40,734 nt of DNA from the NCBI GenBank assembly GCA_947472885.1, contig CANJBX010000032.1, positions 1 to 40,734 of the forward strand. Direction: 5' to 3'. The notes under the pieces were generated by a model. The model ran no database searches and was not told the DNA's origin. It saw nothing but the letters and a program-made list of their open reading frames with translations. The translations under genes and the position numbers were made by a program. Positions 15,106 to 23,675 of the stretch are shown here, piece after piece (within the stretch, counting starts at the first letter, position 1; each line of letters starts with the position of its first letter). This DNA is from Hyphomicrobiaceae bacterium. GTDB taxonomy: Bacteria; Pseudomonadota; Alphaproteobacteria; Rhizobiales; Xanthobacteraceae.

Positions 15106-17487
15106 CTAGACTTTAACGCCCATCTTGCGCGCATCTTCGATGGCTGACCAGATGCGTGCGGGTGTCGCCGGCATCTCAAGTGTCTGCACACCATAGACCG
15201 AAAGTGCGTCGATCACCGCGTTCATGATGGTCGCCAGCGCCGGCGTAATGCCCGCCTCGCCGCCGCCCTTGACGCGCAGCTTGTTGTTCGCAATCGGGTC
15301 TTCGACCATCTCGACGTCAAAGTTCGGCGTCTGGTCGGCGCGCAGCATGGCGTAATCCATGAAGCTCGCACTCAACACCTGGCCCGTGTCGGGATCGTGA
15401 ACGACGGCTTCGGACAGCGCCTGTCCCGCACCCTGCACGATGCCGCCATGGGTCTGGCCATGCACGATCAGCGGATTGATGACCTGCCCGGCGTCGTCCA
15501 CCGACGTATAACGCACGATTTCGACGACGCCAGTGTCGGCTTCGATCTCGACTTCGCAGACCGCCGAGCCTGTCGGATATGCCGGAAGGCGGCCAACAAA
15601 CCTGGCTTCGCTGCGCAGCGGCTTGCGTAAATCAGGCGGCATCGAAGAATCTTCCTGCAACGCCTTGGCAAGATCGAGGATGCCAAGCCGCAGGTTCGAG
15701 CGCGGCGCAGCGAACATGCCGTCGTCGAATGTCACGTCGTTTTCGGAAACCTTGGCCATGGCGGCAAAGCCCTTGCGCGCCTGCGCGACGACATTCTCCG
15801 ACGCTTCCACCATGATCTTGCCGGCAAGCCGCATGGAACGATCCGAATGCGTGCCACCGCCGGCGGTGATGATCCTGGTATCGCCGGTGATGATCTTCAC
15901 CTGCTCAGGCGTGACGCCGAGCTGGTCGGCCATCACCTGCGCAAACGTCGTCTCATGACCCTGCCCGCTCGATTGCGTGCCGACGGCCACTTCGACCATA
16001 CCCTCCGGCAGCACGCGCACATCGACCCATTCAATCGGCGCGCCGACGGGCGTCTCGACGTAGTTGGCGATGCCGATGCCGGCGAGCTTGTTGCGCTTCT
16101 TCGCGGCCTTGCGGCGCGCAGGAAAACTTTTCCATTCGGCCATTTCCGCAACCTTCTTCTGGTTGCCGACGAAATCGCCACTGTCATAGGTCAGCCCCGT
16201 CACCGAGACATACGGAAACTGCGAACGCTTCACCATGTTGCGGCGGCGCAGTTCGACGCGGTCGATGCCGAGCTTCACCGCCGCCATGTCGATCAGGCGT
16301 TCGAAGGTGTGGATGGCTTCGGGCCGGCCGGCACCGCGATAGGGCGCGGTCGGCACCGTGTTGGTGAGTGCACCGCGCAGGCGAATGTAAGCGCAAGGCA
16401 GGTCATAAACCGTCGGCTGCACCTTCGATGCGTTGTTGAGAAATACGTAGGACACCGGATGGCCGCCGACGTTGCCGACCATGTCAATCGACAGACCCAG
16501 CATCTTGCCCTTGTCGTCGAAGGCAAGCTTGCCGACCGTAATCATGTCGCGGCCCTGATAATCGGCGAGGAACGCCTCGGTGCGGTCGCTGGTCCACTTC
16601 ACGGTCCGGTTGAGATGCACGGAAGCCCATGCCACGGCGACCTGTTCGGGATTGAGATGCGTGCGCAGACCGAACGCGCCGCCGACATCCTGCGTGATGA
16701 CATGCACATTCTCGGGCGGCAGGCTCAGCACATAGGCGAGGTCGGTCTTGACGCGCACCGCACCCTGACTGCCGGTGAGAAACGTCAGCGTGTTGCTCGC
16801 CTTGTCGTAACGCCCGACATGGGAACGCGGCTCCATCTGCACGGCGACCGCGCGGGTGGCGCGAAATGTATGCTCAACGACGAGATGCGCCTTGGCGAAG
16901 GCCTGTTCCAGCGCCGGAAGATTTCCCGCCGCCGACTCGACCGCCAGATTGTTCGGCGCCCCGTCGTACAATTGCGGCGCACCGGGCTTCAAAGCCTCGA
17001 ACGCATCGACGACCGGCGGCAGCGCCGCATAGTTGACCTCGACGGCTTCGGCGGCATCGCGCGCCTGCGCCACCGTCCTGGCGACGACGAATACGACCGG
17101 CTCGCCGACATAGCGCACCTTGTCCTTGGCAAGCGGCAGGTGCGGATGCTCGAAGACCTGGCGGCCGTCATGACCGAAGGCCTTGACCTTGTAGTCGATG
17201 ACATCAGCCGGGTTGGCGTTCTGGTTCACGCCCTTGGCGCCGGAGGCAAGATAATCCTCCACCGTCATGACCGCGATGACGCCGGTCATGCCCTTCGCAG
17301 CAACGGTATCGACCCTGGCAATGCGCGCATGGGCATGCGGCGAGCGCACGAAATAGCCGTAGACTTGATCCGGGAAGGAAATGTCGTCCGTGTAGCGGCC
17401 CTGCCCGGTAATCAGCCGGAAATCCTCCAGCCGCGGCATCCAGCGGCCGACATAGGGTTTGCGGGGCTCAAGCTTGGGATCAGACAT
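15106..17487 (-). CDS. Molybdenum hydroxylase large subunit (xanthine dehydrogenase/CoxL-like)
   Basis: The protein of 793 residues binds molybdopterin cytosine dinucleotide in relatives and hydroxylates aldehydes, purines or N-heterocycles. Domains in order are an aldehyde oxidase a/b hammerhead (residues about 20-140: ITGQGRYTDDI, VRYVGEPVVFVVA) and the Mo-binding domain with TQDVGGAFGLRTHLNPEQ, PYRGAGRPEA, VGTQSSGQGHETTFAQ and the catalytic Glu in VKGGGEAGITPA near residue 745. It lacks the AYxCSFR loop of form I CO dehydrogenase. The usual FAD and [2Fe-2S] subunits are not adjacent. The gene ends 25 bases before the Rieske alpha start, which suggests an operon for breaking down a cyclic compound. 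Confidence 0.88.
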   Translation of the reverse strand: MSDPKLEPRKPYVGRWMPRLEDFRLITGQGRYTDDISFPDQVYGYFVRSPHAHARIARVDTVAAKGMTGVIAVMTVEDYLASGAKGVNQNANPADVIDYKVKAFGHDGRQVFEHPHLPLAKDKVRYVGEPVVFVVARTVAQARDAAEAVEVNYAALPPVVDAFEALKPGAPQLYDGAPNNLAVESAAGNLPALEQAFAKAHLVVEHTFRATRAVAVQMEPRSHVGRYDKASNTLTFLTGSQGAVRVKTDLAYVLSLPPENVHVITQDVGGAFGLRTHLNPEQVAVAWASVHLNRTVKWTSDRTEAFLADYQGRDMITVGKLAFDDKGKMLGLSIDMVGNVGGHPVSYVFLNNASKVQPTVYDLPCAYIRLRGALTNTVPTAPYRGAGRPEAIHTFERLIDMAAVKLGIDRVELRRRNMVKRSQFPYVSVTGLTYDSGDFVGNQKKVAEMAEWKSFPARRKAAKKRNKLAGIGIANYVETPVGAPIEWVDVRVLPEGMVEVAVGTQSSGQGHETTFAQVMADQLGVTPEQVKIITGDTRIITAGGGTHSDRSMRLAGKIMVEASENVVAQARKGFAAMAKVSENDVTFDDGMFAAPRSNLRLGILDLAKALQEDSSMPPDLRKPLRSEARFVGRLPAYPTGSAVCEVEIEADTGVVEIVRYTSVDDAGQVINPLIVHGQTHGGIVQGAGQALSEAVVHDPDTGQVLSASFMDYAMLRADQTPNFDVEMVEDPIANNKLRVKGGGEAGITPALATIMNAVIDALSVYGVQTLEMPATPARIWSAIEDARKMGVKV

Positions 17488-17539
17488 TCAGGACGCTTCC
17501 TTGAGGGTATCGCCTACCGCCAAAGCGGTTCTCATGACC

Positions 17540-17556
17540 TTGTTTAATCAAAACAA
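17540..17556. promoter_or_regulatory. Candidate operator: inverted repeat TTGTTT-N5-AAACAA
   Basis: A perfect 6-base inverted repeat with an AT-only loop apart from one C lies in the 171-base gap between two divergent genes (molybdenum hydroxylase on the minus strand, FccB-like on the plus strand). Position and symmetry fit a dimeric regulator site, but no regulator gene is adjacent. Confidence 0.35.
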
Positions 17557-17658
17557 ATGCGCTTGTCTTGCGTTCAAGCCCGGCAAGTTCCGTGGAGCGC
17601 GTCTGCGCAAAAGCCATAGTCAAATAAAGGCCCGGTTGAGCGGCCAGAACGGTGGGGC

Positions 17659-18948
17659 ATGAAACACACCCGCACAACCCGTCGCACTTTCCTCAAGATC
17701 GCCGCCGGCTCCGCCGCAGCGGCGTTGCCGGCGTCCCTTTCCTTGCCTGCCATCGCACAGGGCGCAGGCCCCCGCGTGGTGGTGATCGGCGGCGGTTTCG
17801 GCGGCACGGCTTGCGCGCGCGCGCTCAAGCAGGCGAGCCCCAAGATTGCCGTTACGCTGGTCGAGGCCAACGCGACCTATTCCGCCTGCCCGATGGCGAA
17901 TGCCGTGCTGGCCGGCCTGCGACCCCTGAACGTCCAGCAGTTCGGCTACAGCAGCGTCGCGGCAAAAGGCATCACTGTGGCGCTCAAGGCCGCGACCGAC
18001 ATCGACGGCGCCGCCCGCACCGTCACGCTCGCGGACGGCACGCTCCTGAACTACGACCGGCTGGTGCTGTCGCCCGGCATCGCGCTCAAGCTCGATGCGC
18101 TGCCCGGCTATTCCGCTGCCGCGGTCGAGGCGATGCCGCATGCGTGGACCGACGGCGCGCAAGTGGTGGCGCTGCGCCGCCAGCTTGAGGCGATGGAAGA
18201 CGGCGGCGTGGTGGTGATTTCCTCGCCGGCCAATCCGGCGCGCTGCCCGCCGGGACCTTATGAGCGGGCCAGCATGATCGCGTGGTACCTCAAGCAGAAC
18301 AAGCCACGCTCGAAAGTAATCGTGCTCGACGCCAAGGAACGCTTCTCGATGCAGCCGCAATTCGAGCGGGCGTGGAGCGAACTCTATCCCGGCATGATCG
18401 AATGGCATGGCGTGCCCGACGGCGGCAGCGTCACTGCGGTTGACGTTGCGAAAAAGATTTTCACGACCGACTTCGATCAGGTGAAGGCCAACGTCGGCAA
18501 TGTCATCCCGCCGCAAAAAGCCGGCGCAATAGCGGACGTTGCGAAAGTCACGGACCGCACCGGCTGGTGTCCCGTGAACCCGCTGACATTCGAGTCGCTG
18601 CTGCAACCCAACATCCACGTCATCGGTGATGCCGCGATTGCCGGCGCGATGCCGAAGTCGGCGTCGGCGGCCTCAAGCGAGGGCGCGATCTGTGCGGCGG
18701 CGATTGTCGCGCTGCTCGACGGAAAAGCGCCCGCACCGCCGAAACTGACCAGCATGTGCTACAGCCTGATCGCGCCGGATTATGCGATTTCGATTTCCGG
18801 CACCTATCAGGCGACCGATGGACAGTTTCTCGAGATCGAGGGTGGCGGCGGTACCAGCCCCGTCGATGCGCCGCGCACGCGGCGGGCAGAGGAAGCGGCC
18901 TCCGCGGACGAGTGGTTCAGGAAAATTACCGAAGCGACATTTGGGTAA
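17659..18948 (+). CDS. FccB-type flavocytochrome c sulfide dehydrogenase flavoprotein, Tat-exported
   Basis: This FAD protein of 429 residues should oxidise sulfide to sulfur in the periplasm and pass electrons to cytochrome c. The N terminus has a Tat signal (TTRRTFLKIAAG, then a hydrophobic stretch to AIAQG). The FAD fold follows with VVVIGGGFGGTACARAL (Gly44-Gly49). Cys77 in YSACPMAN lies where FccB attaches FAD covalently. The redox pair seems present as Cys196 (ARCPPGPYERA) and Cys304 (TGWCPVN). The C-terminal FCSD flavin-binding part reads YSLIAPDYAISISGTYQ. The ATG at 17659 follows GGTGGGG. The cytochrome subunit FccA is missing next to it, which is unusual for FccB. Confidence 0.85.
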   Translation: MKHTRTTRRTFLKIAAGSAAAALPASLSLPAIAQGAGPRVVVIGGGFGGTACARALKQASPKIAVTLVEANATYSACPMANAVLAGLRPLNVQQFGYSSVAAKGITVALKAATDIDGAARTVTLADGTLLNYDRLVLSPGIALKLDALPGYSAAAVEAMPHAWTDGAQVVALRRQLEAMEDGGVVVISSPANPARCPPGPYERASMIAWYLKQNKPRSKVIVLDAKERFSMQPQFERAWSELYPGMIEWHGVPDGGSVTAVDVAKKIFTTDFDQVKANVGNVIPPQKAGAIADVAKVTDRTGWCPVNPLTFESLLQPNIHVIGDAAIAGAMPKSASAASSEGAICAAAIVALLDGKAPAPPKLTSMCYSLIAPDYAISISGTYQATDGQFLEIEGGGGTSPVDAPRTRRAEEAASADEWFRKITEATFG

Positions 18949-18952
18949 TCGG

Positions 18953-19085
18953 TCTCTTGTCCCGGGCAAGCGAAGCGCGACCCGGGACCCAGGGCGAAGA
19001 ACCCGATCTCAATTTATTACATTCTATGTTTGGGCTCTGGGTCCCGGATCTTCGCGCGTTACACGCGCTCGCCCGGGACACGAGA
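18953..19085. repeat. Large imperfect inverted repeat in an intergenic gap
   Basis: TCTCTTGTCCCGGGC at 18953-18967 pairs with 19071-19085 with one mismatch. An inner pair ACCCGGGACCCAG (about 18980-18992) faces CTGGGTCCCGG (about 19039-19049). The AT-rich centre contains ATTTATTACATTCTATG. It lies between convergent genes and resembles dispersed CCCGGGAC-type repeats of Bradyrhizobium relatives, a different sequence class from 11282-11356. Confidence 0.65.
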
Positions 19086-19100
19086 GTTGAGTTGGGGCAA

Positions 19101-19901
19101 TCAGTTGCCGTTGAAAACCGGCTTGCGCTTTTCCATGAACGCGCTGCGGCCTTCCTTGTAGTCGTTGCTGGCGAAGCAACCCGCGACCAGGTCCTCAGCG
19201 CGCTGGATGTTGCGGTTACGATCCTCGACCACCACTTCCGCAACCGTCATCTTCACCGCATGGATCGTCAGCGGCGCATTGCCGGAGATCGTGTCGGCAT
19301 AGGTCTTCACAAAGCTCTCGAGTTCGGCCGACGGCACGACGCGATTGACAAGGCCCATGCCGGCCGCTTCCTGCGCATCGAACTGGCGCCCGGTGAAGAA
19401 GATTTCCTTGGCGAACGAAGGCCCAACGAGATCGACCAGCCGCTTGAGGCCGGTGTAGCCGTAGCCCAGACCGAGCTTCGCCGCCGGCACGCCAAACTTC
19501 GAATTATCCGAGCAAATCCGCATATCCGTGCACAGCGCGAGACCAAGGCCGCCGCCGATGCAATAGCCGCGGATCATCGAGATCGTCGGCTTGGGAAAAT
19601 TGTTGATGCCCTCATAGGCCTTGTCGCTGACCACGTTGTATTTCTCGACCAGTTCCGGGCTGGAGCGCAGCTTTTCGAATTCGGAAATGTCGGCACCCGA
19701 CACAAACGCCTTGCCGCCCGCGCCCGTCAAAACAACAACGCGCACATCCTTCTCATGCGCGAAGTCATCGAGGATGCGATGCGTGGCGTCCCACATTTCG
19801 AGCGACATCGCGTTGTGACGCTCGGGATTGTTGAAGATCAGATAGCCGACGCCGCCTTCCTTGCGCGACAGCATCTTGGTGGTCTGGGCGATCTCGCTCA
19901 T
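19101..19901 (-). CDS. Enoyl-CoA hydratase/isomerase family (crotonase) protein lacking both usual catalytic glutamates
   Basis: The crotonase fold of 266 residues is clear: NNPERHNAMSLEMW, GAGGKAFVSGADISEFE (acyl-CoA/oxyanion region) and IRGYCIGGGLGLALCTDMRI. In rat enoyl-CoA hydratase the catalytic residues are Glu144 (GGGCELA) and Glu164 (GQPEILLG); here the matching positions read GGGLGLA and GVPAAKLG, so Gly and Ala replace them. A plain hydratase role is therefore doubtful; isomerase, thioesterase-like, hydrolase or lyase activity is possible, as elsewhere in this superfamily. It lies 37 bases after a class III CoA transferase gene on the same strand, so both probably act on the same CoA ester. 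Confidence 0.85.
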   Translation of the reverse strand: MSEIAQTTKMLSRKEGGVGYLIFNNPERHNAMSLEMWDATHRILDDFAHEKDVRVVVLTGAGGKAFVSGADISEFEKLRSSPELVEKYNVVSDKAYEGINNFPKPTISMIRGYCIGGGLGLALCTDMRICSDNSKFGVPAAKLGLGYGYTGLKRLVDLVGPSFAKEIFFTGRQFDAQEAAGMGLVNRVVPSAELESFVKTYADTISGNAPLTIHAVKMTVAEVVVEDRNRNIQRAEDLVAGCFASNDYKEGRSAFMEKRKPVFNGN

Positions 19902-19938
19902 GGTTGAATCCCCGTATCGTTAGCTCAGGAAGTTTTTT

Positions 19939-21126
19939 CTAGATTGCGCCGGCCTTGGTCAGATCGGCAATCTGCTTTTTGCTGAAACCTAATTCAGTCA
20001 GCACCGACCTGGTGTGTTCACCCAGCCCCGGCGCCTGCTTGACGAGCTTGCTCGGCGTGCGCGACAGCGTGAACGGCTGCGCGGCCATCGTCACCGAACG
20101 CTGCTTGCCCTTGATGGTCTGCGCGATCTTGAGATGCTTGACCTGCGGATCGGCGAACACTTCGTCGATCTTGTAAATCGGGCCGCACGGCACACCGGCA
20201 TCGTTGAGCTGATCGACCCATTCCTTGCTGGTCTTCTTCAAGGTGAGCGCCTCGATCACGCCGTTGAGTTCCTCGCGGCGCTTGAGCCGTTCCGGCGCGG
20301 TCGCATATTCCGGCTGCTTGCTCATGCCCGGCGCGCCAAGCGCCGCGCACATGCGGTCCCACATCTTGCCGCCGGTGGTCGCGATATTGATGTAGCCATC
20401 GGACGTCTTGTAAACGCCGGTCGGCGCACTGGTCGGATGATTGTTGCCCGCCTGTCCCGGCACTTCATTGCCGATCAGCCAGCGCGCGGACTGGAAATCG
20501 AGCATGAAGATTTGCGCCTGCAGCAGCGATGTCGAGACGTGCTGGCCCTTGCCGGACTTCTCGCGCTCCAGCAGCGCCGTGAGAATGCCAAGCGCAGCAA
20601 ACAATCCGGCGGTGAGATCGGCCACCGCGATGCCGGCGCGCACCGGACCCTGACCCGCCAGACCCGTGATCGACATCAGCCCGCCCATGCCCTGCGCGAT
20701 CTGATCGAAGCCTGGACGCCCGGCATAGGGACCCGTCTGGCCGAAGCCGGAGATCGATGCGTAAACGATCTTCTTGTTGACCTTGGCAAAGTCCTTGTAG
20801 TCGATGCCGAGGCGGCGCTTCACGTCGGGGCGATAATTCTCGACGACCACATCGGCCTTCTTCGCGAGCTTCATCAGCGCCGCGACGCCTTCCTTGCTCT
20901 TGAGGTTGATCGTGATGCTGCGCTTGTTGCGATGCAGGTTCTGGAAATCCGGGCCGAGGCGCGGGCCGCCCATGTCGCCCGCCTCGACGTGTTCCGGCGT
21001 CTCGATCTTGATGACGTCAGCGCCCCAATCGGCGAGTTGGCGCACGCAGGTTGGACCGGAACGCACGCGCGTCAGGTCCAGCACGGTGAAACGGGTCAGG
21101 GCTTTGGAAGCGCGCGGCGACGGCAT
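19939..21126 (-). CDS. Class III CoA transferase (CaiB/BaiF family)
   Basis: The protein of 395 residues should move CoA between carboxylic acids through an aspartyl-CoA intermediate. Family landmarks are LTRFTVLDLTRVRSGPTCVR near the N terminus, ADWGADVIKIETP, NKRSITINLKSKEG, VVENYRPDVKRRLGIDY and ASISGFGQTGPYAGRPGFD. The candidate nucleophile is the Asp of GIAVADLTAGLFAALG near residue 170. The C-terminal DAGVPCGPIYKIDEVFADPQ is also typical. The acid it activates is unknown; the neighbouring crotonase suggests a degradation pathway. Confidence 0.9.
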   Translation of the reverse strand: MPSPRASKALTRFTVLDLTRVRSGPTCVRQLADWGADVIKIETPEHVEAGDMGGPRLGPDFQNLHRNKRSITINLKSKEGVAALMKLAKKADVVVENYRPDVKRRLGIDYKDFAKVNKKIVYASISGFGQTGPYAGRPGFDQIAQGMGGLMSITGLAGQGPVRAGIAVADLTAGLFAALGILTALLEREKSGKGQHVSTSLLQAQIFMLDFQSARWLIGNEVPGQAGNNHPTSAPTGVYKTSDGYINIATTGGKMWDRMCAALGAPGMSKQPEYATAPERLKRREELNGVIEALTLKKTSKEWVDQLNDAGVPCGPIYKIDEVFADPQVKHLKIAQTIKGKQRSVTMAAQPFTLSRTPSKLVKQAPGLGEHTRSVLTELGFSKKQIADLTKAGAI

Positions 21127-21271
21127 GCGGGAATTCCCTCGGGAAACAAAGCGTTATTGCAACCAGTCATAATTGACCAGCGGCCTGGAACGGCCGGGTG
21201 CAAACTTTCCCTGATCGCAGCGGGCTTGTCCACCGGACCCGCCGCACGCCTCGCCTGCCTATCGCGCGGGA

Positions 21272-21859
21272 CTACTTGGTGGCGGAATTTCCCGCCGGGT
21301 CGATCCAGCCGATATTGCCGTCGGTCCTGCGATAGACCACGTTGACCCGGTTGGTCGCGCCATGGCGGAAAATCACCACCGGCATGCCGGTCATGTCCAG
21401 TTCCATCACCGCTTCGCTGACCGAGTACGTCCGCAGCACTGCGGTCGATTCAGCGATAACGGCCGGATTGAAATCGACGACTTCCACCTCGGAATCGCGA
21501 TCCGGCGCAGCGAGCACATAGCTCGCCATTTCGCCGTTTTCGGCCGCCACACCGTTCTTGCGCGAAGGGTGCTGTTTCAGACGGCCGTTATAGCGGCGCA
21601 GCCGCTTCTCGAGGCGCTGCGCGGTCTGGTCGGCGCTGGCGTAGGCATCGCCCGCGGTGCCGTCCACATGCAGCGTGATGCCGGTGTCGAGATGGATTGC
21701 ACAGTCGGAACGGAAGCCGTGGCCTTCCTTGCTGATCGTCACATGGCCGGAAAAACCGCCGTCGAAATACTTGCCAACCACTTTCTTGATGCGATCATTC
21801 ACGCGGTCGCGCAGTGTCTCGCCAATGTCGATGTTCTTTCCTGAAACCCGAAATGGCAT
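21272..21859 (-). CDS. hpf: Long-form ribosome hibernation promoting factor
   Basis: The protein of 195 residues has the N-terminal ribosome-binding domain (MPFRVSGKNIDIGETLRDRV to about residue 100). A linker leads to the C-terminal dimerisation domain with VVDFNPAVIAESTAVLRTYS and MPVVIFRHGATNRVNVVYRR. Long HPF pairs 70S ribosomes into inactive 100S dimers in stationary phase. I use the ATG at 21859 because GTGGAGG stands just upstream; the open frame continues to 21916 without homology. It follows rpoN, the usual order in this group. Confidence 0.92.
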   Translation of the reverse strand: MPFRVSGKNIDIGETLRDRVNDRIKKVVGKYFDGGFSGHVTISKEGHGFRSDCAIHLDTGITLHVDGTAGDAYASADQTAQRLEKRLRRYNGRLKQHPSRKNGVAAENGEMASYVLAAPDRDSEVEVVDFNPAVIAESTAVLRTYSVSEAVMELDMTGMPVVIFRHGATNRVNVVYRRTDGNIGWIDPAGNSATK

Positions 21860-21959
21860 GACAACCTCCACTATTGTTTGTTCGTGCTTGTCTATCTTAC
21901 GTAGGAATGCGTCCAACGGTTGTCAAAGCGGATGGAACTCCATAGTTCCCTGCTTCTAT

Positions 21960-23561
21960 TCAGGCCTGTGCGGGTGCCGCAAGTTTTTCCCGCCGGCGTT
22001 GCACAGACGAGGGAATTCGCATCGCTTCACGATACTTGGCGACCGTTCGCCGGGCGATATCGATACCGGACTCCTTCAGTTTATCTACAATCGTGTCGTC
22101 GGACAGCACCGCCTTGGCGCTTTCCGCATCGATCAGTTGCTTGATGCGATGCCGCACCGCTTCGGCAGAATGCGCGTCGCCACCGTCAGATGCTGCAATC
22201 GACGACGTGAAGAAATACTTTAGCTCGAATATGCCGCGGCTGGTCGCCATGTATTTGTTGGCGGTGACGCGCGAAACCGTCGATTCGTGCATACTGATGG
22301 CGTCCGCCACCGTCTTGAGATTAAGCGGCTTCAGGTGCTGAACGCCATGCAGCAGGAATGCGTCCTGCTGACGCACAATCTCGCTCGAGACCTTGAGGAT
22401 CGTCTTTGCCCGCTGGTCGAGTGCGCGCGTCAGCCAGCTCGCGGTTTGCAGGCAATTCGACAGAAACGTCTTGTCGCCGTCGCTTTTCGCGGTCTTGGAA
22501 ATTTCGGAATAGTAGGTCTGGTTGATCAGCACTTTCGGCAGCGTGTCGGAATTGAGTTCGACAATCCACGCGCCATCCGAACCTTGCCGCACGAATACTT
22601 CGGGGATCACCGGCTGGATCGGCGCGGAGCCGAACGCAAGGCCAGGTTTCGGATCGAGCTGGCGCACTTCGGCGATCATGTCGATGAGGTCTTCTTCATC
22701 GACGCCGCATATTTTTCGCAGCGCCGCGAGTTCGCGCTTCGCCAGCAATTCAAGATTGTCGATCATCGCCTTCATGGCGGGATCGTAGCGGTCGCGGTCC
22801 TTGAGCTGGATCGTGAGGCATTCCTTCAGATTGCGCGCACAAACGCCGGTCGGTGACAATGTATGCAGAACGGTAAGCACTGCTTCGACATCGGCCACTG
22901 TGCTGCCGAGCTTTTCCGCAACCTCGTTAATGTCGCCGGTGATATAGCCGGCATCGTCCACCAGATCGATCAGGTAGCCGCCGATCAAACGCTGCTGCGG
23001 ATTGGCAATCGCGAGCGCGAGCTGTTCGGCGAGATGATCCGCGAGCGTCGTCTGCGATTCAACGAAAGCTTCGAGATTGTATTCGCCGTCCTCGCGGCCG
23101 CCCTTTGCGCTCGACCATTCCGAATAGGCCGGCGACTCGGGCGCGGCCGTACGTTCGGGATTGGCGTCGCCATCGTCGTTGTAGGAAGCCTCGGGTGTCA
23201 CATCGCCGTCGAGCGCACCATCGGAGCGATCCGCCACCGCGTGGTCGCCGGGTGCATCGAAATACGTTTCTGCCAGGGCAGGACCACCATCGTCAGCGCC
23301 GCCTGAAAAACCGTCGTCGCCGGCCGGATCGCCTTGCCAGTCGCCGCCATCGGAATCGCCGGAAGGCGCTTCGGGGGCCTCGGCGACCGGACCATCGCCT
23401 TCCTCGGAACGCTCCAGCAGGGGATTGCGCTCAAGTTCGGCATCGACATAGGCGGAAAGATCGAGACTCGACAGCTGCAGCAGCTTGATGGCTTGCATCA
23501 GCTGCGGCGTCATCACCAACGCTTGGCTTTGGCGTATCTGGAGTCGTTGAGAAAGCGCCAT
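21960..23561 (-). CDS. rpoN: RNA polymerase sigma-54 factor RpoN
   Basis: Sigma-54 directs RNA polymerase to -24/-12 promoters, which need an ATPase activator. All regions of this 533-residue protein are visible: Gln/Leu-rich region I (LRIRQ-type start, QSQALVMTPQLMQAIKLLQL), a long acidic region II (about residues 50-165), the core-binding part, the HTH near HESTVSRVTANKYM, and the RpoN box ARRTVAKYRE near residue 515. It lies downstream of lptB, with paired hairpins in the gap. Confidence 0.95.
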   Translation of the reverse strand: MALSQRLQIRQSQALVMTPQLMQAIKLLQLSSLDLSAYVDAELERNPLLERSEEGDGPVAEAPEAPSGDSDGGDWQGDPAGDDGFSGGADDGGPALAETYFDAPGDHAVADRSDGALDGDVTPEASYNDDGDANPERTAAPESPAYSEWSSAKGGREDGEYNLEAFVESQTTLADHLAEQLALAIANPQQRLIGGYLIDLVDDAGYITGDINEVAEKLGSTVADVEAVLTVLHTLSPTGVCARNLKECLTIQLKDRDRYDPAMKAMIDNLELLAKRELAALRKICGVDEEDLIDMIAEVRQLDPKPGLAFGSAPIQPVIPEVFVRQGSDGAWIVELNSDTLPKVLINQTYYSEISKTAKSDGDKTFLSNCLQTASWLTRALDQRAKTILKVSSEIVRQQDAFLLHGVQHLKPLNLKTVADAISMHESTVSRVTANKYMATSRGIFELKYFFTSSIAASDGGDAHSAEAVRHRIKQLIDAESAKAVLSDDTIVDKLKESGIDIARRTVAKYREAMRIPSSVQRRREKLAAPAQA

Positions 23562-23616
23562 CGGTCCCCGGAAAATGGTCCGATTATTGCTTATATCCTT
23601 CTTGTAACGCTTTAAA

Positions 23617-23655
23617 GCGCCTTTTGGCGCGCAAATTGCCTGCCGAATAGGCAGG
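23617..23655 (-). terminator. Two small hairpins between lptB and rpoN
   Basis: On the minus strand after lptB come CCTGCC-TATTC-GGCAGG (23655-23639) and GCGCC-AAAA-GGCGC followed by TTTAAAG (23630-23617). The second has a short T run. They could end or attenuate lptB transcription before rpoN, or lie in the rpoN leader. Confidence 0.45.
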
Positions 23656-23675
23656 ACATGCAGGGTACCCTCACC

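Noticed and set aside
15106-17487. Aerobic CO dehydrogenase CoxL
   Set aside because: The AYxCSFR active-site loop is absent; the matching stretch is PYRGAGRPEA, and CoxM/CoxS are not adjacent.
15847-17547. Open frame of 566 codons on the plus strand
   Set aside because: It is antisense to the molybdenum hydroxylase gene and has no family-like motifs; long antisense frames are common in high-GC genes.
20014-21345. Open frame of 443 codons on the plus strand
   Set aside because: It is opposite the class III CoA transferase and runs into the hpf gene; there is no recognisable domain.
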